A stretch of DNA of 64,000 nt from Leptobacterium sp964389205 (GTDB lineage Bacteria; Bacteroidota; Bacteroidia; Flavobacteriales; Flavobacteriaceae), in the NCBI GenBank assembly GCA_964389205.1, contig CAYMDH010000002.1, forward strand, positions 91,588 to 155,587. The letters run 5' to 3'. Numbering within the stretch: position 1 is the stretch's first letter; each line of letters opens with the position of its first letter. Below, one piece after another: positions 34,063 to 45,143 of this stretch. A model generated the notes under the pieces. That model made no database searches and had not been told where the DNA came from. It saw nothing but the letters and a program-made list of their open reading frames with translations. Both the position numbers and the translations under genes were made by a program.

Positions 34063-36909
34063 TTACTGAATTTTTAAAATTTGTTTTTCCAAAAAGTCTT
34101 TTCCAGAAATTTCCACAGAATATGACCCTTTAGACAAATAATAAATTCCATTTGAAGCTTTATTCAAAACTACGCCCTTATTCTTTTTCAAAAAATCTTT
34201 CCTCCCCTTTTCTGAGATCGATAGATCATATGGAGTATAATTCAATCCTTTATCTAAATTTGTAACGATAGATTTTAGCGTGATATTATCTTTAGATATT
34301 ATTTTAATGGTATACTCTCCACCTGTGTTTGAATAGGTTTTTATTTTAACGTCAGGAGTTAATGGTGTTCGCCATTGACTAAAACTTTGCCCCCATCTTC
34401 TTGAGAAATTAACAGGGTTTGTTTCAAAAAGATGTATATCTTTATTTTGAATCTTAGAAGTTAACAACTGTAATGAAGTAATATTAGTCTTGTAAATACT
34501 TCTTCCATGTGTTCCTATAACTAAATCCTTCGCCTCTTCCTGAATTACTAAGTCATGTACTGCCACATTAGGAAACCCGTTTGAAAAAGCTTCCCATGAT
34601 TTTCCTTTATTAAAAGAAACATAAACACCATTATCTGTACCTAGATATAAAAGATTTTCATTTACTGGATCTTCTTTAATTACATTAATGGCTTCGTGGG
34701 GTAAACCATTTGAAATGTTTTCCCATGTTTTCCCATAATTATTACTCATATATACATAAGGATTAAAGTCATCCCATCGATATCCATTCAAAGTAATATA
34801 AACTCTTTCTTTTTTATGAGCAGATGCAATGACTCTACTCACCCATAATTTTTTTGGCAATGAATTTGAAATATTTTCCCAATTTGCGCCTCCGTTTTTT
34901 GTAATATGAACATACCCATCATCGCTACCCGTATAAATCAGTCCAAATTGAAAAGGAGATTCAGAGATTGTAGCTAATGTGCCATAAGGAACATTTCCCT
35001 TTTTTCCTCCAGTAGTTAAATCTTCAGAAATAGCTTCAAAGCTTTCTCCTTTATTTAGAGAACGCAATAACTTATTAGATCCCATGTATAAAATATCTTG
35101 ATTATGAGGTGATAATAATATGGGTGCTTGCCAATTATAACGATAAGGAAAGTCTCCTAGTTGATGCTTAGGGTTAATAAAAAGCCGATTATTTGTTTTT
35201 AAATCTAGACGATAATAAAAACCAAATTGAGAACCTCCATATACGATATTATTATCGCGATTATCAATTTGTACTTGCATTCCATCTCCACCACCAATTT
35301 TTTTGTAAGGATAGTTACCGTTGCTATTCCAGCTTTTTGAAGGAGTATACGTACTTGGGCCATACCAAACACCATTGTCTTGCAGCCCTCCATAAATATT
35401 ATATGGTTTTTGATTATCTACATTGATATAATAAAATTGCCCTACTGCTGGTTGATTACTCTTTATCCAATTTTCGCCATCGTCATATGTAATATTAATA
35501 CCTCCGTCATTACCATTTATAATATGGCCTTCTTTGTTTGGGTTTACCCATATAGATTGATGATCGGAATGCACGTTTTCTTTACTTATTGAAGAGAACG
35601 TTTCCCCACCATTATCTGATTTTAATAAAGGAACGCCGCCAATATAAACCTTGTTTTCATTTGATGTGTTTACTGCAATAATTCCAAAATAGTACCCATA
35701 GGAGCTGTAAACACCATCTAGATAGTTATCATGCGTTTTTTTCCAAGAAATACCCCCATCTGTAGATTTATAAACTTCAGCCCCAATAACCGGAGTGTCA
35801 AATATCACTGCATTTGGATTTTCAATATAGGTAGCTAAGTCACTTGGCTTGGCTTGATCGTTTTGTATTAACTCTTTAACACTTTTAGCGGAATATTTAC
35901 GAGGGAAACGATTGTTTCTTAAATAATTATTTAATTGTGAAGTACTTAATTTTAAAAAACCTTCCTTGGTTATTGTTTTAAAATCTTCTTTTTTTAAACC
36001 TTCTGTATTATCACTATCTTTTTTCGGTCGTCTAAATTGATTGTCTAAAAGTGCATATACAGTAGTGTCATTAAATGTAGCCAATCCTATTCTACCAACA
36101 CCACTGCCTACCGGGAATCCATTTCCTTCTTTACTAAGTAGCGTCCAGGTAGTACCAGCATCTGTACTTTTATAGATAGCAGAGTGTTTACCATCGCCGT
36201 TAAAATCCCATGCTTTTCGATCGCGTTCCCAGCTTGCAGCATACAAAATATTTGTATTTATTGGTGAAGGGCTAATGTCTATAATTCCAGTATTATCATT
36301 AATAAATAATACATTGACCCATGTTTTTCCACCATCAGTAGTTTTAAAAATGCCACGTTCTTTATTTGATGAATATAAATGACCAATAACCCCTACTATT
36401 ACTATATCTGGATTATCAGGATTAATAATTATTCTTCCAATATGATGAGAATCTGTTAAGCCAGCATTTTCCCAGGTTTTCCCCTTATCATTACTTTTTA
36501 AAATCCCTATACCTGCATAAGAAGAACGAGAAGAATTACTTTCTCCAGTTCCAATCCATATAGTACCTTTATTCCAATCTATAGCAATATCTCCCATATT
36601 TTGAGTAGGAGCATTATCAGTAATTGGCGTATATGATGTACCATTATTATTTGTATACCAAAGGCCACCAGAAGCATAGGCAACATAAAATTCTGCAGAA
36701 TTATTTGGATTCACATCTACATCAACTACACGTCCACTCATAATAGTAGGGCCTACATTTGTAAAGGGAACATTTTTAACAATAGAATTTTTTTGAAGCG
36801 TTGCTTTAAGTTTTAAAGATTGCTCAATTGTGGTTGACGATGTAGTAGTTTGCCCAAAAGCAATCATTGAAAAAGTAATGAAGCACACTACTGAGATATA
36901 ATTTTTCAT
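34063..36909 (-). CDS. Large secreted BNR/VPS10-type beta-propeller protein
   Basis: A 948-residue protein with signal peptide (residues 1-19). At least eight BNR/Asp-box-like repeats are visible (KSNDKGKTWEN, KTTDGGKTWVN, KSTDGGISWKK, ITKNGGANWEN, VSFNKGKSWEA), as in sortilin/VPS10 and sialidase-like propellers. The C-terminal 150 residues lack Asp-boxes and are probably a binding or sorting domain. No catalytic sialidase residues were identified. It is upstream of nothing on its strand but shares its layout with 38914-42081; the two flank an erythromycin-esterase-like gene. Confidence 0.75.
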   Translation of the reverse strand: MKNYISVVCFITFSMIAFGQTTTSSTTIEQSLKLKATLQKNSIVKNVPFTNVGPTIMSGRVVDVDVNPNNSAEFYVAYASGGLWYTNNNGTSYTPITDNAPTQNMGDIAIDWNKGTIWIGTGESNSSRSSYAGIGILKSNDKGKTWENAGLTDSHHIGRIIINPDNPDIVIVGVIGHLYSSNKERGIFKTTDGGKTWVNVLFINDNTGIIDISPSPINTNILYAASWERDRKAWDFNGDGKHSAIYKSTDAGTTWTLLSKEGNGFPVGSGVGRIGLATFNDTTVYALLDNQFRRPKKDSDNTEGLKKEDFKTITKEGFLKLSTSQLNNYLRNNRFPRKYSAKSVKELIQNDQAKPSDLATYIENPNAVIFDTPVIGAEVYKSTDGGISWKKTHDNYLDGVYSSYGYYFGIIAVNTSNENKVYIGGVPLLKSDNGGETFSSISKENVHSDHQSIWVNPNKEGHIINGNDGGINITYDDGENWIKSNQPAVGQFYYINVDNQKPYNIYGGLQDNGVWYGPSTYTPSKSWNSNGNYPYKKIGGGDGMQVQIDNRDNNIVYGGSQFGFYYRLDLKTNNRLFINPKHQLGDFPYRYNWQAPILLSPHNQDILYMGSNKLLRSLNKGESFEAISEDLTTGGKKGNVPYGTLATISESPFQFGLIYTGSDDGYVHITKNGGANWENISNSLPKKLWVSRVIASAHKKERVYITLNGYRWDDFNPYVYMSNNYGKTWENISNGLPHEAINVIKEDPVNENLLYLGTDNGVYVSFNKGKSWEAFSNGFPNVAVHDLVIQEEAKDLVIGTHGRSIYKTNITSLQLLTSKIQNKDIHLFETNPVNFSRRWGQSFSQWRTPLTPDVKIKTYSNTGGEYTIKIISKDNITLKSIVTNLDKGLNYTPYDLSISEKGRKDFLKKNKGVVLNKASNGIYYLSKGSYSVEISGKDFLEKQILKIQ

Positions 36910-36991
36910 TAGATGGTCATTAGTTATAGACGCCTAAATTACAAAGCTTGGATTACACAAAAAACTTTTAAAAGTTTTTTATGACATTATT

Positions 36992-38767
36992 CTATTTTTT
37001 AATTAGAGGCGTGGTATTTTTAGTATTGTTTAAAAAAATAAGAAAATCGAACATTGTTAGCACAGATAATTTATTATAATCTTCACTGGTTTCTTTCCCA
37101 TACCCAAAGAGCCTTAAATTCCCTGATATATTATTGTCTGCATTTTTTCTCATTTTGATGAAATTGGCATAAAATGGGCTATCACTAGATTGACTAAAAG
37201 TTTTTTCCCAGGAAATATTGGGCTGTAGTTGAGTAGTTCCTTTAAATAATGTATCATCGTATTTATGATCTGAATTGATAAATCTATTTTTCATATAGGA
37301 GTAATCGCCAGATAAAGAACTCAACCCAATAGAGAGATAATTATTACCAAACTCTTTTTTTAAATCACGTCCCATTATGCCTATTTCATTATCTATAATA
37401 ACCGTATTTGAAATATGAGCATTATGTGCCCAAATAATAATTTTTGTATTAGGATCTTTAGCCAAGTATGCAATTCTATCTGCCATAACTTCATCCCTGC
37501 TTTGTATAGCTTTTCCTTCTAATAGATGCTTATAATTTATATAGGTGTTTTTGCCATTAAATAATACCTCTTTACTATCGAGAGTATGAAGATCTTTTTC
37601 ATTCAGATATTGTTCAATAGCTACAATAGACTCATATACAGCAACATTATTTTTAATTTCATTTTTTATACTACTCTTTCTACTACGCTGTATTGCTTTT
37701 TTAAATGCTCTTATAAGAGTATTTAACACTTCGTCTTTAATAGACGGTAATTCTTTTTCTAGTAGTTCTTCTAATACCCAGAAAGAATCATCACTCCCTT
37801 TAAACTTAATTGAACCATTTTTGTTATTTAACGCATACCAATCTAGAAAAGATTTCATTTCTTCTGTTTGATAAATTGAAAATAAATGCTTCTGCATTAA
37901 TTTATTTAGCGGGTCTTTTTCCAGGTTTTTTGTTAATAATTCAATATCGTCATACGGGCTTTCTAAAATAACGGTATTGAATCCTTTTTCTAAAATTAAC
38001 TTTTTAGTAATAGCTTCTCTTAATTTATAATACTCTGAAGTTCCATGCGTATCCTCACCAATGGCTATAATTTTTTTATCACCTATAGCCTCAATAAGAG
38101 GTTGTAAACTTATGGTTAGTGTTTCTTCATTAGATAAATTAAGAGGCTTTGAAGATTTTTTTAATAATTGAATTACTGTTTCAGTATTTTCTTTTAATGA
38201 AGGTTTTTTTAATACTTTTAATTTTTGAATGTCTACACCATCGATGGTAATTTTAAAATTGTCAAACCATGCGGTTCCTCTTTCGTCTATAATACCTCCA
38301 ACATAAATAATATCTGTTTTATTCGGATAAGGTAATTTAATAGAATATTGCGCCCAGTCTCTGGTACCATTAATTTTTGGTTCATTCACTAGCGCTAACA
38401 TATTGTCACCATTGTCCATACGAACTATAAATCCAGCCCCTCCTTTTTTTTCGACATTTTCAATTTTCATAGAAGCTGTAATCTCTATCGTATCTCCTTC
38501 AAAACCTGCACGCATGACATAGACGATGGCTCCAAATTTGCCTTTTTTTGTATTGATTACTTTGCCTACATAATTGGCATTTCCATTTAACTCTGTTTCA
38601 ATTGGAAGTGGAGTGTTTCCCCATTTAAACCATCCTTTAGAGAGTTCCCTGCTTTCATCATATTCATTGAAATCTAAGTTGAGTTTTCTTTGTACCTTAC
38701 TTTGGGAAGATACAGCGATACAGAAAAGTAAAAAGCACCCTAAATTTAGTAGCCTTAAAGTCTTCAT
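36992..38767 (-). CDS. Secreted erythromycin-esterase-family protein
   Basis: A 591-residue protein with signal peptide ending near SSQS (residue about 23). Residues 25-190 look like a beta-sandwich carbohydrate-binding or jelly-roll region. From about 215 the erythromycin esterase domain shows IGEDTHGTSEYYKLRE, VILESPYDD and IIIWAHNAHIS, so all conserved Glu/His residues are kept. By family it would hydrolyse an ester or lactone; macrolide resistance is only one possibility. It lies 83 bases downstream... on the same strand as, and between, the two propeller genes. Confidence 0.8.
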   Translation of the reverse strand: MKTLRLLNLGCFLLFCIAVSSQSKVQRKLNLDFNEYDESRELSKGWFKWGNTPLPIETELNGNANYVGKVINTKKGKFGAIVYVMRAGFEGDTIEITASMKIENVEKKGGAGFIVRMDNGDNMLALVNEPKINGTRDWAQYSIKLPYPNKTDIIYVGGIIDERGTAWFDNFKITIDGVDIQKLKVLKKPSLKENTETVIQLLKKSSKPLNLSNEETLTISLQPLIEAIGDKKIIAIGEDTHGTSEYYKLREAITKKLILEKGFNTVILESPYDDIELLTKNLEKDPLNKLMQKHLFSIYQTEEMKSFLDWYALNNKNGSIKFKGSDDSFWVLEELLEKELPSIKDEVLNTLIRAFKKAIQRSRKSSIKNEIKNNVAVYESIVAIEQYLNEKDLHTLDSKEVLFNGKNTYINYKHLLEGKAIQSRDEVMADRIAYLAKDPNTKIIIWAHNAHISNTVIIDNEIGIMGRDLKKEFGNNYLSIGLSSLSGDYSYMKNRFINSDHKYDDTLFKGTTQLQPNISWEKTFSQSSDSPFYANFIKMRKNADNNISGNLRLFGYGKETSEDYNKLSVLTMFDFLIFLNNTKNTTPLIKK

Positions 38768-38913
38768 TATTTTGGTTGTTTAAAAATTAGTTATTACCAA
38801 ATATAGACTCAAACACTACCGTAATTTTGTTAATTAATTCTCAATTAATAAGATTTTACACTTTAATTAACAAAGTTTTTACAAGCTTTTAATTGAAAAT
38901 TCAGATACTAAAT

Positions 38914-41900
38914 TTATGATTTTATCTTCTTTTCTAAGATGATTTGTAATTTACTTTTCTTAAGCTGATTGTTTAGCTTTATAACTTCTTTTTTTATTAG
39001 AATGTCAAACTCTTTATTTACAGAATTTAATCGTTTGTTAAAAATAGTATAAACCTTTTTTTGTTGTTTTGTAGGTTTAAAATCTACCCCATGACCTCCT
39101 AAATCACTAGCTAAAGCACTTAATCGTCCATACAATTTCATAGGAGCTCTAAAGGCATCTTCACGAGCACCCGTTAAATGAATATCATATAAAGAACCTG
39201 CAATGCTTTCGGCTTTTTTTAGTAATGTTTTAGCTTTAGTAAGATCACTCTTTTTTGTTAACTTCGGAATAATCTCATTTAATTCACTACGAATAAGCTC
39301 AACTTTATTAATCATATCTACTGCCAGGTTCATAGCATCACGCAATTCTAGTGATAACGCAACCTGATCTTTAATATCATCAATACTCCCAGCGGTGTTT
39401 GGATCTTTTAAGACTTTGAATTCTCTAACATATTCTTTTTCATCTACAATTAGCTTTACTTTATAGTTATCAGGAACAACTCTGGGACCTAACTGCCCTC
39501 TCCATAGATCAAGGTCCCAGGTAACAAGCGGTCGCCAACCTTCTCCATTTAATTGCACCCATGGCCTTCCCGGAGGTGTAGACCGTAGATAAGGTTTATA
39601 GGTAGGTTCATATCTTAAGTCCCAAACAATTCTATTTACACCAGCTTTTCCTGTTCCTTTTAGAGATCTGATAATTTGATTGTTGTTTGATAATATTTGA
39701 ACTTCTATTTTAGTGTTTGTAGCGTCTTTTAAATAGTAATTAATATCTGAACCATACGCAGGATTTGTTCCTGCACTTAAGCTAGGCCCATCAGTTTTTA
39801 TGACTTGTTTTTCATGAAATCTATAAGAAGGGCGAACACTAAAAAGATGTACCTCTTTATTCATCGCATCTGTTACATATTCTCGAATAGGAGAAATATC
39901 ATCTAAGATATAATAGCCTCTTCCATATGTTCCCACAATAAGATCGTCAAAGTTTTCTTGTATTTCTAACCAGTAAACTGGAGAAGGAGGAAGGTTGTTT
40001 CTAAAACGCATCCAATGTTCACCATCATCATGACTGATATATAATCCATTATCAACTCCTAAATATAATAATCCTTCTTTTTTAGGATCTTCTTTTATAA
40101 TATGCGCAAAACTATGAATAGATTTAGGGACAGAACTACTAATCATTTTCCATGATTGTCCATAATCACTGGTTTTATATACGTAAGGATCAAAGTTTCC
40201 CATCTGATGCAAATCAACAGTAATGTAGGCAGTCCCTTTTTTGTATCTAGAAATTTCAATATTAGAAATGGTTCCCCACTGTGGTAAATCAGGAATGTTT
40301 TTCGAAACATTGATCCAATTTTGCCCATAATCTTTGGTAATATGTACTTGTCCATCATTACTTCCTGTCCAGATAAGGCCTTCTTCTGTTTTAGATTCTC
40401 GAATTGAAATTAAGGTAGAACCATCAAAAGTCATTAAATTATCAGTGGCAATTCCTCCAGAACTTTGTTGATGCGATTTTAAATTTAATGTCAGGTCTGG
40501 GCTAATCACTTGCCAGCTATTTCCATTATCATCAGTTTTATGTACAAATTGACTTCCAACATAAACACGATGTTTTACATGATTAGAGAACGTTAAAGGA
40601 AAATTCCAATACCAACGATATTTTACGTCAGAAGGAGCCCATCCATATCCAGCTTCTGGCCATACACGAACATCTTGTGCATGTCCAGTACGTGAATCAT
40701 AACGCTCTAAACCCCCATCATAACATCCAGACCAAACAATATTATTATCAAAAGGATCTGGTTGCGCAAAACCACTTTCACAACCTCCTACGCCTTCCCA
40801 TAAACCCAAAGGGATATACCCTTGAAGGCTATTACTTGGGCCTCTGTAAGAGTAACCATCTTGCCTATTGCCATATACATTATAAGGGATTTTGTTATCT
40901 ACCGCAACATGATACATTTGTGCGATAGGAAGTACAATGCGTTGGTATGTTTTGCCATGATTTAAACTAATACTGGCACAACCATCATGTGCTACCATCA
41001 TTCTGTCTGGATTGGTTGGATCGATCCACATATCATGATTATCTCCTCCTGCACTGTAATTGCCTTTAAGTGTTTTACCGCCATCTTTAGATACCACAAA
41101 TTTTACATTTAAAAAGTATAGCTCATCTGGATTATCTGGAGCAATAGCCATACGCGTATAGTAAGGCGCACGTTCATTAATATCGTGATTTCGTGTTATG
41201 AGTTTCCAATTTTCTCCAAAATCTTCTGAGCGATACAAAGCAGGACTGTCTATTTCAAATAGAGCATATACAATATTAGAACTAGATGGAGCAATGGCCA
41301 CTGCAGTTTTACCAACAGGGTTTTTTTCTCCACCAGGAAGCCCTTTTGTAGTCATCGCTTCCCAATTATTTCCTCCATCTTTCGACCTGTAAATTCCACC
41401 GCCAGAACCGCCACTGTTGAGTCCCCATGTATTAATATGTATAGACCACATTCCTACTAGTAAATTATCAGGGTTTTTAGGATCAATAGCAATATCTGAA
41501 GCACCTGTATTTTCATCTATAAACAAAATGCGTTTCCAATTTTTCCCTCCGTCTGTAGTTTTATAAACTCCTCTTTCTTGTTGAGGTCCATGTGCATGCC
41601 CTAAAGCAGCTGCATACACAATGTCAGGATTCGTAGGATGTACAATAACACGTCCTATTCTCCCTGTTTTTTTTAACCCCATATGTTTCCAGGTTTTTCC
41701 TGCATCTTCAGATTTGTAGATACCATCACCCATAGCATGAGCAGGTCGTATTAGAAAAGTTTCACCAGTTCCCACCCATACAATATCAGGATTGGTTGGA
41801 GTAATTGCTATAGCCCCTATAGAAGAAACTTCTTCATCGTCAAAAATAGATTTCCAAGACACTCCGCCATCATCTGTTTTCCATAGGCCACCAGAAGCAG

Positions 41901-42081
41901 CCCCTATGTAATTTATCATAGGATCCCCAGGAACACCAGCAATAGCAATCGCTCTATTTCCTTCAGGGCCAATAAATCGAAACTTTAAATTTTCAAAAAC
42001 CTTGTTGTCAACTTGCGAAAAAATGGTACTTGAATTTAAAATACTCCATAAAAAAATTAAAGCGAATAACTTACTTTTCAT
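38914..42081 (-). CDS. Large secreted BNR/VPS10-type beta-propeller protein
   Basis: A 1055-residue protein with signal peptide. Asp-box repeats include KTDDGGVSWKS, KSEDAGKTWKH, KTTDGGKNWKR, RSKDGGNNWEA and VSKDGGKTLKG, forming one or two propellers up to about residue 720. Then comes a beta-rich domain with VWDLRYEP and a C-terminal helical, Lys-rich tail (from about 920). The arrangement is that of the family annotated as glycosyl hydrolase in Flavobacteriia, but catalytic residues cannot be assigned from sequence. It is the first gene of the three-gene secreted cluster. Confidence 0.75.
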   Translation of the reverse strand: MKSKLFALIFLWSILNSSTIFSQVDNKVFENLKFRFIGPEGNRAIAIAGVPGDPMINYIGAASGGLWKTDDGGVSWKSIFDDEEVSSIGAIAITPTNPDIVWVGTGETFLIRPAHAMGDGIYKSEDAGKTWKHMGLKKTGRIGRVIVHPTNPDIVYAAALGHAHGPQQERGVYKTTDGGKNWKRILFIDENTGASDIAIDPKNPDNLLVGMWSIHINTWGLNSGGSGGGIYRSKDGGNNWEAMTTKGLPGGEKNPVGKTAVAIAPSSSNIVYALFEIDSPALYRSEDFGENWKLITRNHDINERAPYYTRMAIAPDNPDELYFLNVKFVVSKDGGKTLKGNYSAGGDNHDMWIDPTNPDRMMVAHDGCASISLNHGKTYQRIVLPIAQMYHVAVDNKIPYNVYGNRQDGYSYRGPSNSLQGYIPLGLWEGVGGCESGFAQPDPFDNNIVWSGCYDGGLERYDSRTGHAQDVRVWPEAGYGWAPSDVKYRWYWNFPLTFSNHVKHRVYVGSQFVHKTDDNGNSWQVISPDLTLNLKSHQQSSGGIATDNLMTFDGSTLISIRESKTEEGLIWTGSNDGQVHITKDYGQNWINVSKNIPDLPQWGTISNIEISRYKKGTAYITVDLHQMGNFDPYVYKTSDYGQSWKMISSSVPKSIHSFAHIIKEDPKKEGLLYLGVDNGLYISHDDGEHWMRFRNNLPPSPVYWLEIQENFDDLIVGTYGRGYYILDDISPIREYVTDAMNKEVHLFSVRPSYRFHEKQVIKTDGPSLSAGTNPAYGSDINYYLKDATNTKIEVQILSNNNQIIRSLKGTGKAGVNRIVWDLRYEPTYKPYLRSTPPGRPWVQLNGEGWRPLVTWDLDLWRGQLGPRVVPDNYKVKLIVDEKEYVREFKVLKDPNTAGSIDDIKDQVALSLELRDAMNLAVDMINKVELIRSELNEIIPKLTKKSDLTKAKTLLKKAESIAGSLYDIHLTGAREDAFRAPMKLYGRLSALASDLGGHGVDFKPTKQQKKVYTIFNKRLNSVNKEFDILIKKEVIKLNNQLKKSKLQIILEKKIKS

Positions 42082-42269
42082 AACAAGCCTTTTTAATATT
42101 TTACTGATTAAAATTAATTGGGGAATAACAAATATAACTATTAAAACAAGACCTTTTATACTTACTAATTTTACAATAATTAGTTGTTAATAGACATCAT
42201 TATTATATATAGAATTCTTAGTTTTGTTTGTATCATATTAATTGATTTAAAAATAAAATTCTTATCACA

Positions 42270-43562
42270 ATGAAATACCACGCTATAGATAGTACTTTAT
42301 TTGTAAAAAACCGTAAAAACTTTATGAAACAAATGCAGCCTAATGCTATTGCTGTATTTAACTCTAACGATATATATCCTGTAAGTGCAGATAGTACAAT
42401 GCCTTTTGAGCAGCATCGCGATATTTTTTATTTAAGTGGTGTAGATCAAGAAGAAAGTATTTTAGTATTATTTCCTGATGCTCCTCATGAAAAACATCGT
42501 GAAATTTTATTTTTAAAGGAAACAAATGATCTTATAGCAGTTTGGGAAGGTGAGAAATTAACGAAGGAAGCTGCATTTAAAACGGCTGGTATAAAAACAG
42601 TGTATTGGTTGCAAGATTTAGAGAAAGTTTTGTTTGAAATTATGACACAATGTGATACGGTATATATAAATACAAATGAACATTATAGAGCTAATATAGA
42701 AATAGAGACCCGTGAAGATCGCTTTACAAAATGGATAAAAGATAAATATCCTGCACATCGAGTAGCTAAAAGCAATCCTATTTTACAACGTTTACGATCT
42801 GTTAAAGATAAAATAGAGCTAGATCTAATTCAACAGGCATGTGATATAACAGAAAAAGGGTTTAGACGTATTTTAAATTTTGTGAAACCAGATGTATGGG
42901 AGTTTGAAATTGAAGCAGAATTCATGCATGAGTTTTTAAGAAATAGATCTAAAAAATTTGCGTATACTCCAATAGTAGCTTCTGGAAAAAATGCGAATGT
43001 ACTTCATTATATTGAAAATAATGGGCAATGTAAGGCTGGAGAATTGATCTTGCTAGATGTTGGTGCAGAATATGCTAATTACTCTTCAGATATGTCTCGA
43101 GTGGTACCCGTTTCAGGTCGTTTTACAGATAGACAAAAAGAGGTATATAATGCTGTAAACAGAGTTAAAAATAAAGCTACGAAGTTACTAGTCCCTGGAA
43201 CTATTTGGGCAGATTACCATGTTGAAGTTGGTAAAATGATGACTTTAGAATTAATAGGATTAGGTTTATTAGATAAGGCTGATGTTCAAAATGAAAATCC
43301 TGATTGGCCAGCTTATAAAAAGTATTTTATGCATGGGACTTCACATCATATGGGATTAGATACGCATGATTATGGAATTTTAACAGAACCGATGCAAGCA
43401 AATATGGTTTTTACTGTAGAACCAGGGATCTATATTCCTGCTGAAGGATTTGGAATTCGCTTGGAAGACGATGTGGTTATCCAATCTACTGGAGAACCAG
43501 TAAATCTCATGAAAAATATTCCTATCGAAATAGAAGAGATAGAAGACATAATGAACTCGTAA
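42270..43562 (+). CDS. pepP: Xaa-Pro aminopeptidase (M24B)
   Basis: A 430-residue aminopeptidase P that removes N-terminal residues before proline. The N-terminal creatinase-like domain (about 1-170) is followed by the pita-bread domain with metal ligands in LLDVGAEYANYSSDMSR (two Asp), HGTSHHMG (His), TVEPGIY (Glu) and RLEDDVV (Glu). It is convergent with brnQ, the two stops being adjacent. Confidence 0.93.
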   Translation: MKYHAIDSTLFVKNRKNFMKQMQPNAIAVFNSNDIYPVSADSTMPFEQHRDIFYLSGVDQEESILVLFPDAPHEKHREILFLKETNDLIAVWEGEKLTKEAAFKTAGIKTVYWLQDLEKVLFEIMTQCDTVYINTNEHYRANIEIETREDRFTKWIKDKYPAHRVAKSNPILQRLRSVKDKIELDLIQQACDITEKGFRRILNFVKPDVWEFEIEAEFMHEFLRNRSKKFAYTPIVASGKNANVLHYIENNGQCKAGELILLDVGAEYANYSSDMSRVVPVSGRFTDRQKEVYNAVNRVKNKATKLLVPGTIWADYHVEVGKMMTLELIGLGLLDKADVQNENPDWPAYKKYFMHGTSHHMGLDTHDYGILTEPMQANMVFTVEPGIYIPAEGFGIRLEDDVVIQSTGEPVNLMKNIPIEIEEIEDIMNS

Positions 43563-44867
43563 TTAGTTATGATGAGTTCTTTGAAAAAAGAAAATAAAAC
43601 TATTTATTATTAAAAAGACTACTATTGTTGGGGTTAACCATCCCAAACTATAATTAGCTAAAGGAAGTACTTCTTTTACGGCTTGTACTTTGTCTGCCAT
43701 TCCTATAGTAGAAAGGAAATCAGGAATGCTAAAAACAATAGTAGTAATTACAACTCCTTTGAAAATAGCAGGAGATGCAAATTTTTCTGGTAATATATTT
43801 AAAAAGATTAGAGTAATAGTCACAGGATAAATAAACATTAGGACTGGAATCCCAATAACTATTATAGAATGAAAATCTAGCTGTCCTACAACAATTCCAA
43901 AAACAGAAGCGATAATTGCTGTTACTATATAAGCCTTTTGAGACCCTTTGAAAAGACCTTTGAAATAATCTGCCGTTCCTGTTACGATTCCAACAGCAGT
44001 AGTGAAACAAGCTAAAGCAATTAAGATACTTAAAACAGTGTTTCCAAAACTTCCTAATGAAGCCAAACTAATGCCTCTTAGTAAAGTTGCTCTTTGCATA
44101 TCGTTACTCAAATTATTATCTACTAAAATTTCAGATCCAAAAAAGGCACCAACAGAAATTAAACCAGCATAAATAATAAAAAGCCCTAAGCCAGCCATAA
44201 AGCCAGCCTTAACAATAAGTTCTTTTTTTGAATCAAAAGAAGTATGCCCTTTTATATTTAAAGAGATAATAATCACGCCACCAACCACAACTGCTCCTAT
44301 AGCGTCAAAAGTTTGATAACCCTCTAATAAACCGCTTATGATAGGAGTTTCAAAAATAGAAGGATTCATAGACATATGACTTGAGAATAACCCAATACCA
44401 ATAACAAGAACTAGTATAATAACGATTAAAGGAGTTAAAAATTTACCAATTATATTTAAAATTTTGGAACGGTTTAGAGCAAATAATAAAACCAATCCAA
44501 AATAAATACTACTTGTAATTAAAGGGTCTGATCCAAAGAAAGGATGAATAGCTATTTCATGAGTTGCAGATGCAGTTCTTGGAGAAGGAATTGCCACAGA
44601 AATTAAGTACACTAAAAAGCAATATACATAACTAAAAACAGGAGATACTTTTTTGCCAAAATCATACATGGTTCCTTGCAGCTTAGCATGAGCTAATATT
44701 CCTAATATTGGAATGAAAACAGCAGCTATAATAAACCCAATAATTACTAAATACCAATCATTTCCAGCATTATACCCTAAAAGAGGAGGAAGTAATAAAT
44801 TACCAGCACCAAAAAAAAGTGAAAAAAGCGCAAATCCAGTAATAAAAATCTCTTTCTTTTTATTCAT
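43563..44867 (-). CDS. brnQ: Branched-chain amino acid transport system II carrier protein
   Basis: A 434-residue LIVCS-family Na+-coupled carrier for Leu, Ile and Val with about 12 membrane segments. The N-terminal FFGAGNLLLPPLLG is the signature of the family. It is a single gene. Confidence 0.9.
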   Translation of the reverse strand: MNKKKEIFITGFALFSLFFGAGNLLLPPLLGYNAGNDWYLVIIGFIIAAVFIPILGILAHAKLQGTMYDFGKKVSPVFSYVYCFLVYLISVAIPSPRTASATHEIAIHPFFGSDPLITSSIYFGLVLLFALNRSKILNIIGKFLTPLIVIILVLVIGIGLFSSHMSMNPSIFETPIISGLLEGYQTFDAIGAVVVGGVIIISLNIKGHTSFDSKKELIVKAGFMAGLGLFIIYAGLISVGAFFGSEILVDNNLSNDMQRATLLRGISLASLGSFGNTVLSILIALACFTTAVGIVTGTADYFKGLFKGSQKAYIVTAIIASVFGIVVGQLDFHSIIVIGIPVLMFIYPVTITLIFLNILPEKFASPAIFKGVVITTIVFSIPDFLSTIGMADKVQAVKEVLPLANYSLGWLTPTIVVFLIINSFIFFFQRTHHN

Positions 44868-45057
44868 AAAAAATCAAATTCTGTTTCGAAAGATAATGCA
44901 AAAAGCAATTTTAGAATAGAACAAATAAAATTATTTGAAATTTATTTTTGACGTACATTAGAAAGGCGTTAAGGTTAATTTTTTGATTTGCAGTGAGTTA
45001 AAAGATATATAATTGCTTTTTTTGACTACAAAAACAGCGACTTCTATTGTCTTTTAA

Positions 45058-45065
45058 TATTTTTG
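45058..45065 (+). promoter_or_regulatory. -7 box TATTTTTG
   Basis: Fits the Bacteroidota TANNTTTG -7 element; the next start codon is about 80 bases downstream. No good -33 TTG at the right distance was found. Confidence 0.35.
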
Positions 45066-45143
45066 TATAAATAATAGCGTTTATATTTGGTAGTTCCAAA
45101 AATTTAATTAAATTTATAAAACCAAATCTTAATACCTACAATT

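Noticed and set aside
36992..38767. Dedicated macrolide-resistance gene
   Set aside because: The family is broad; no mobile context or resistance neighbours support a resistance role.
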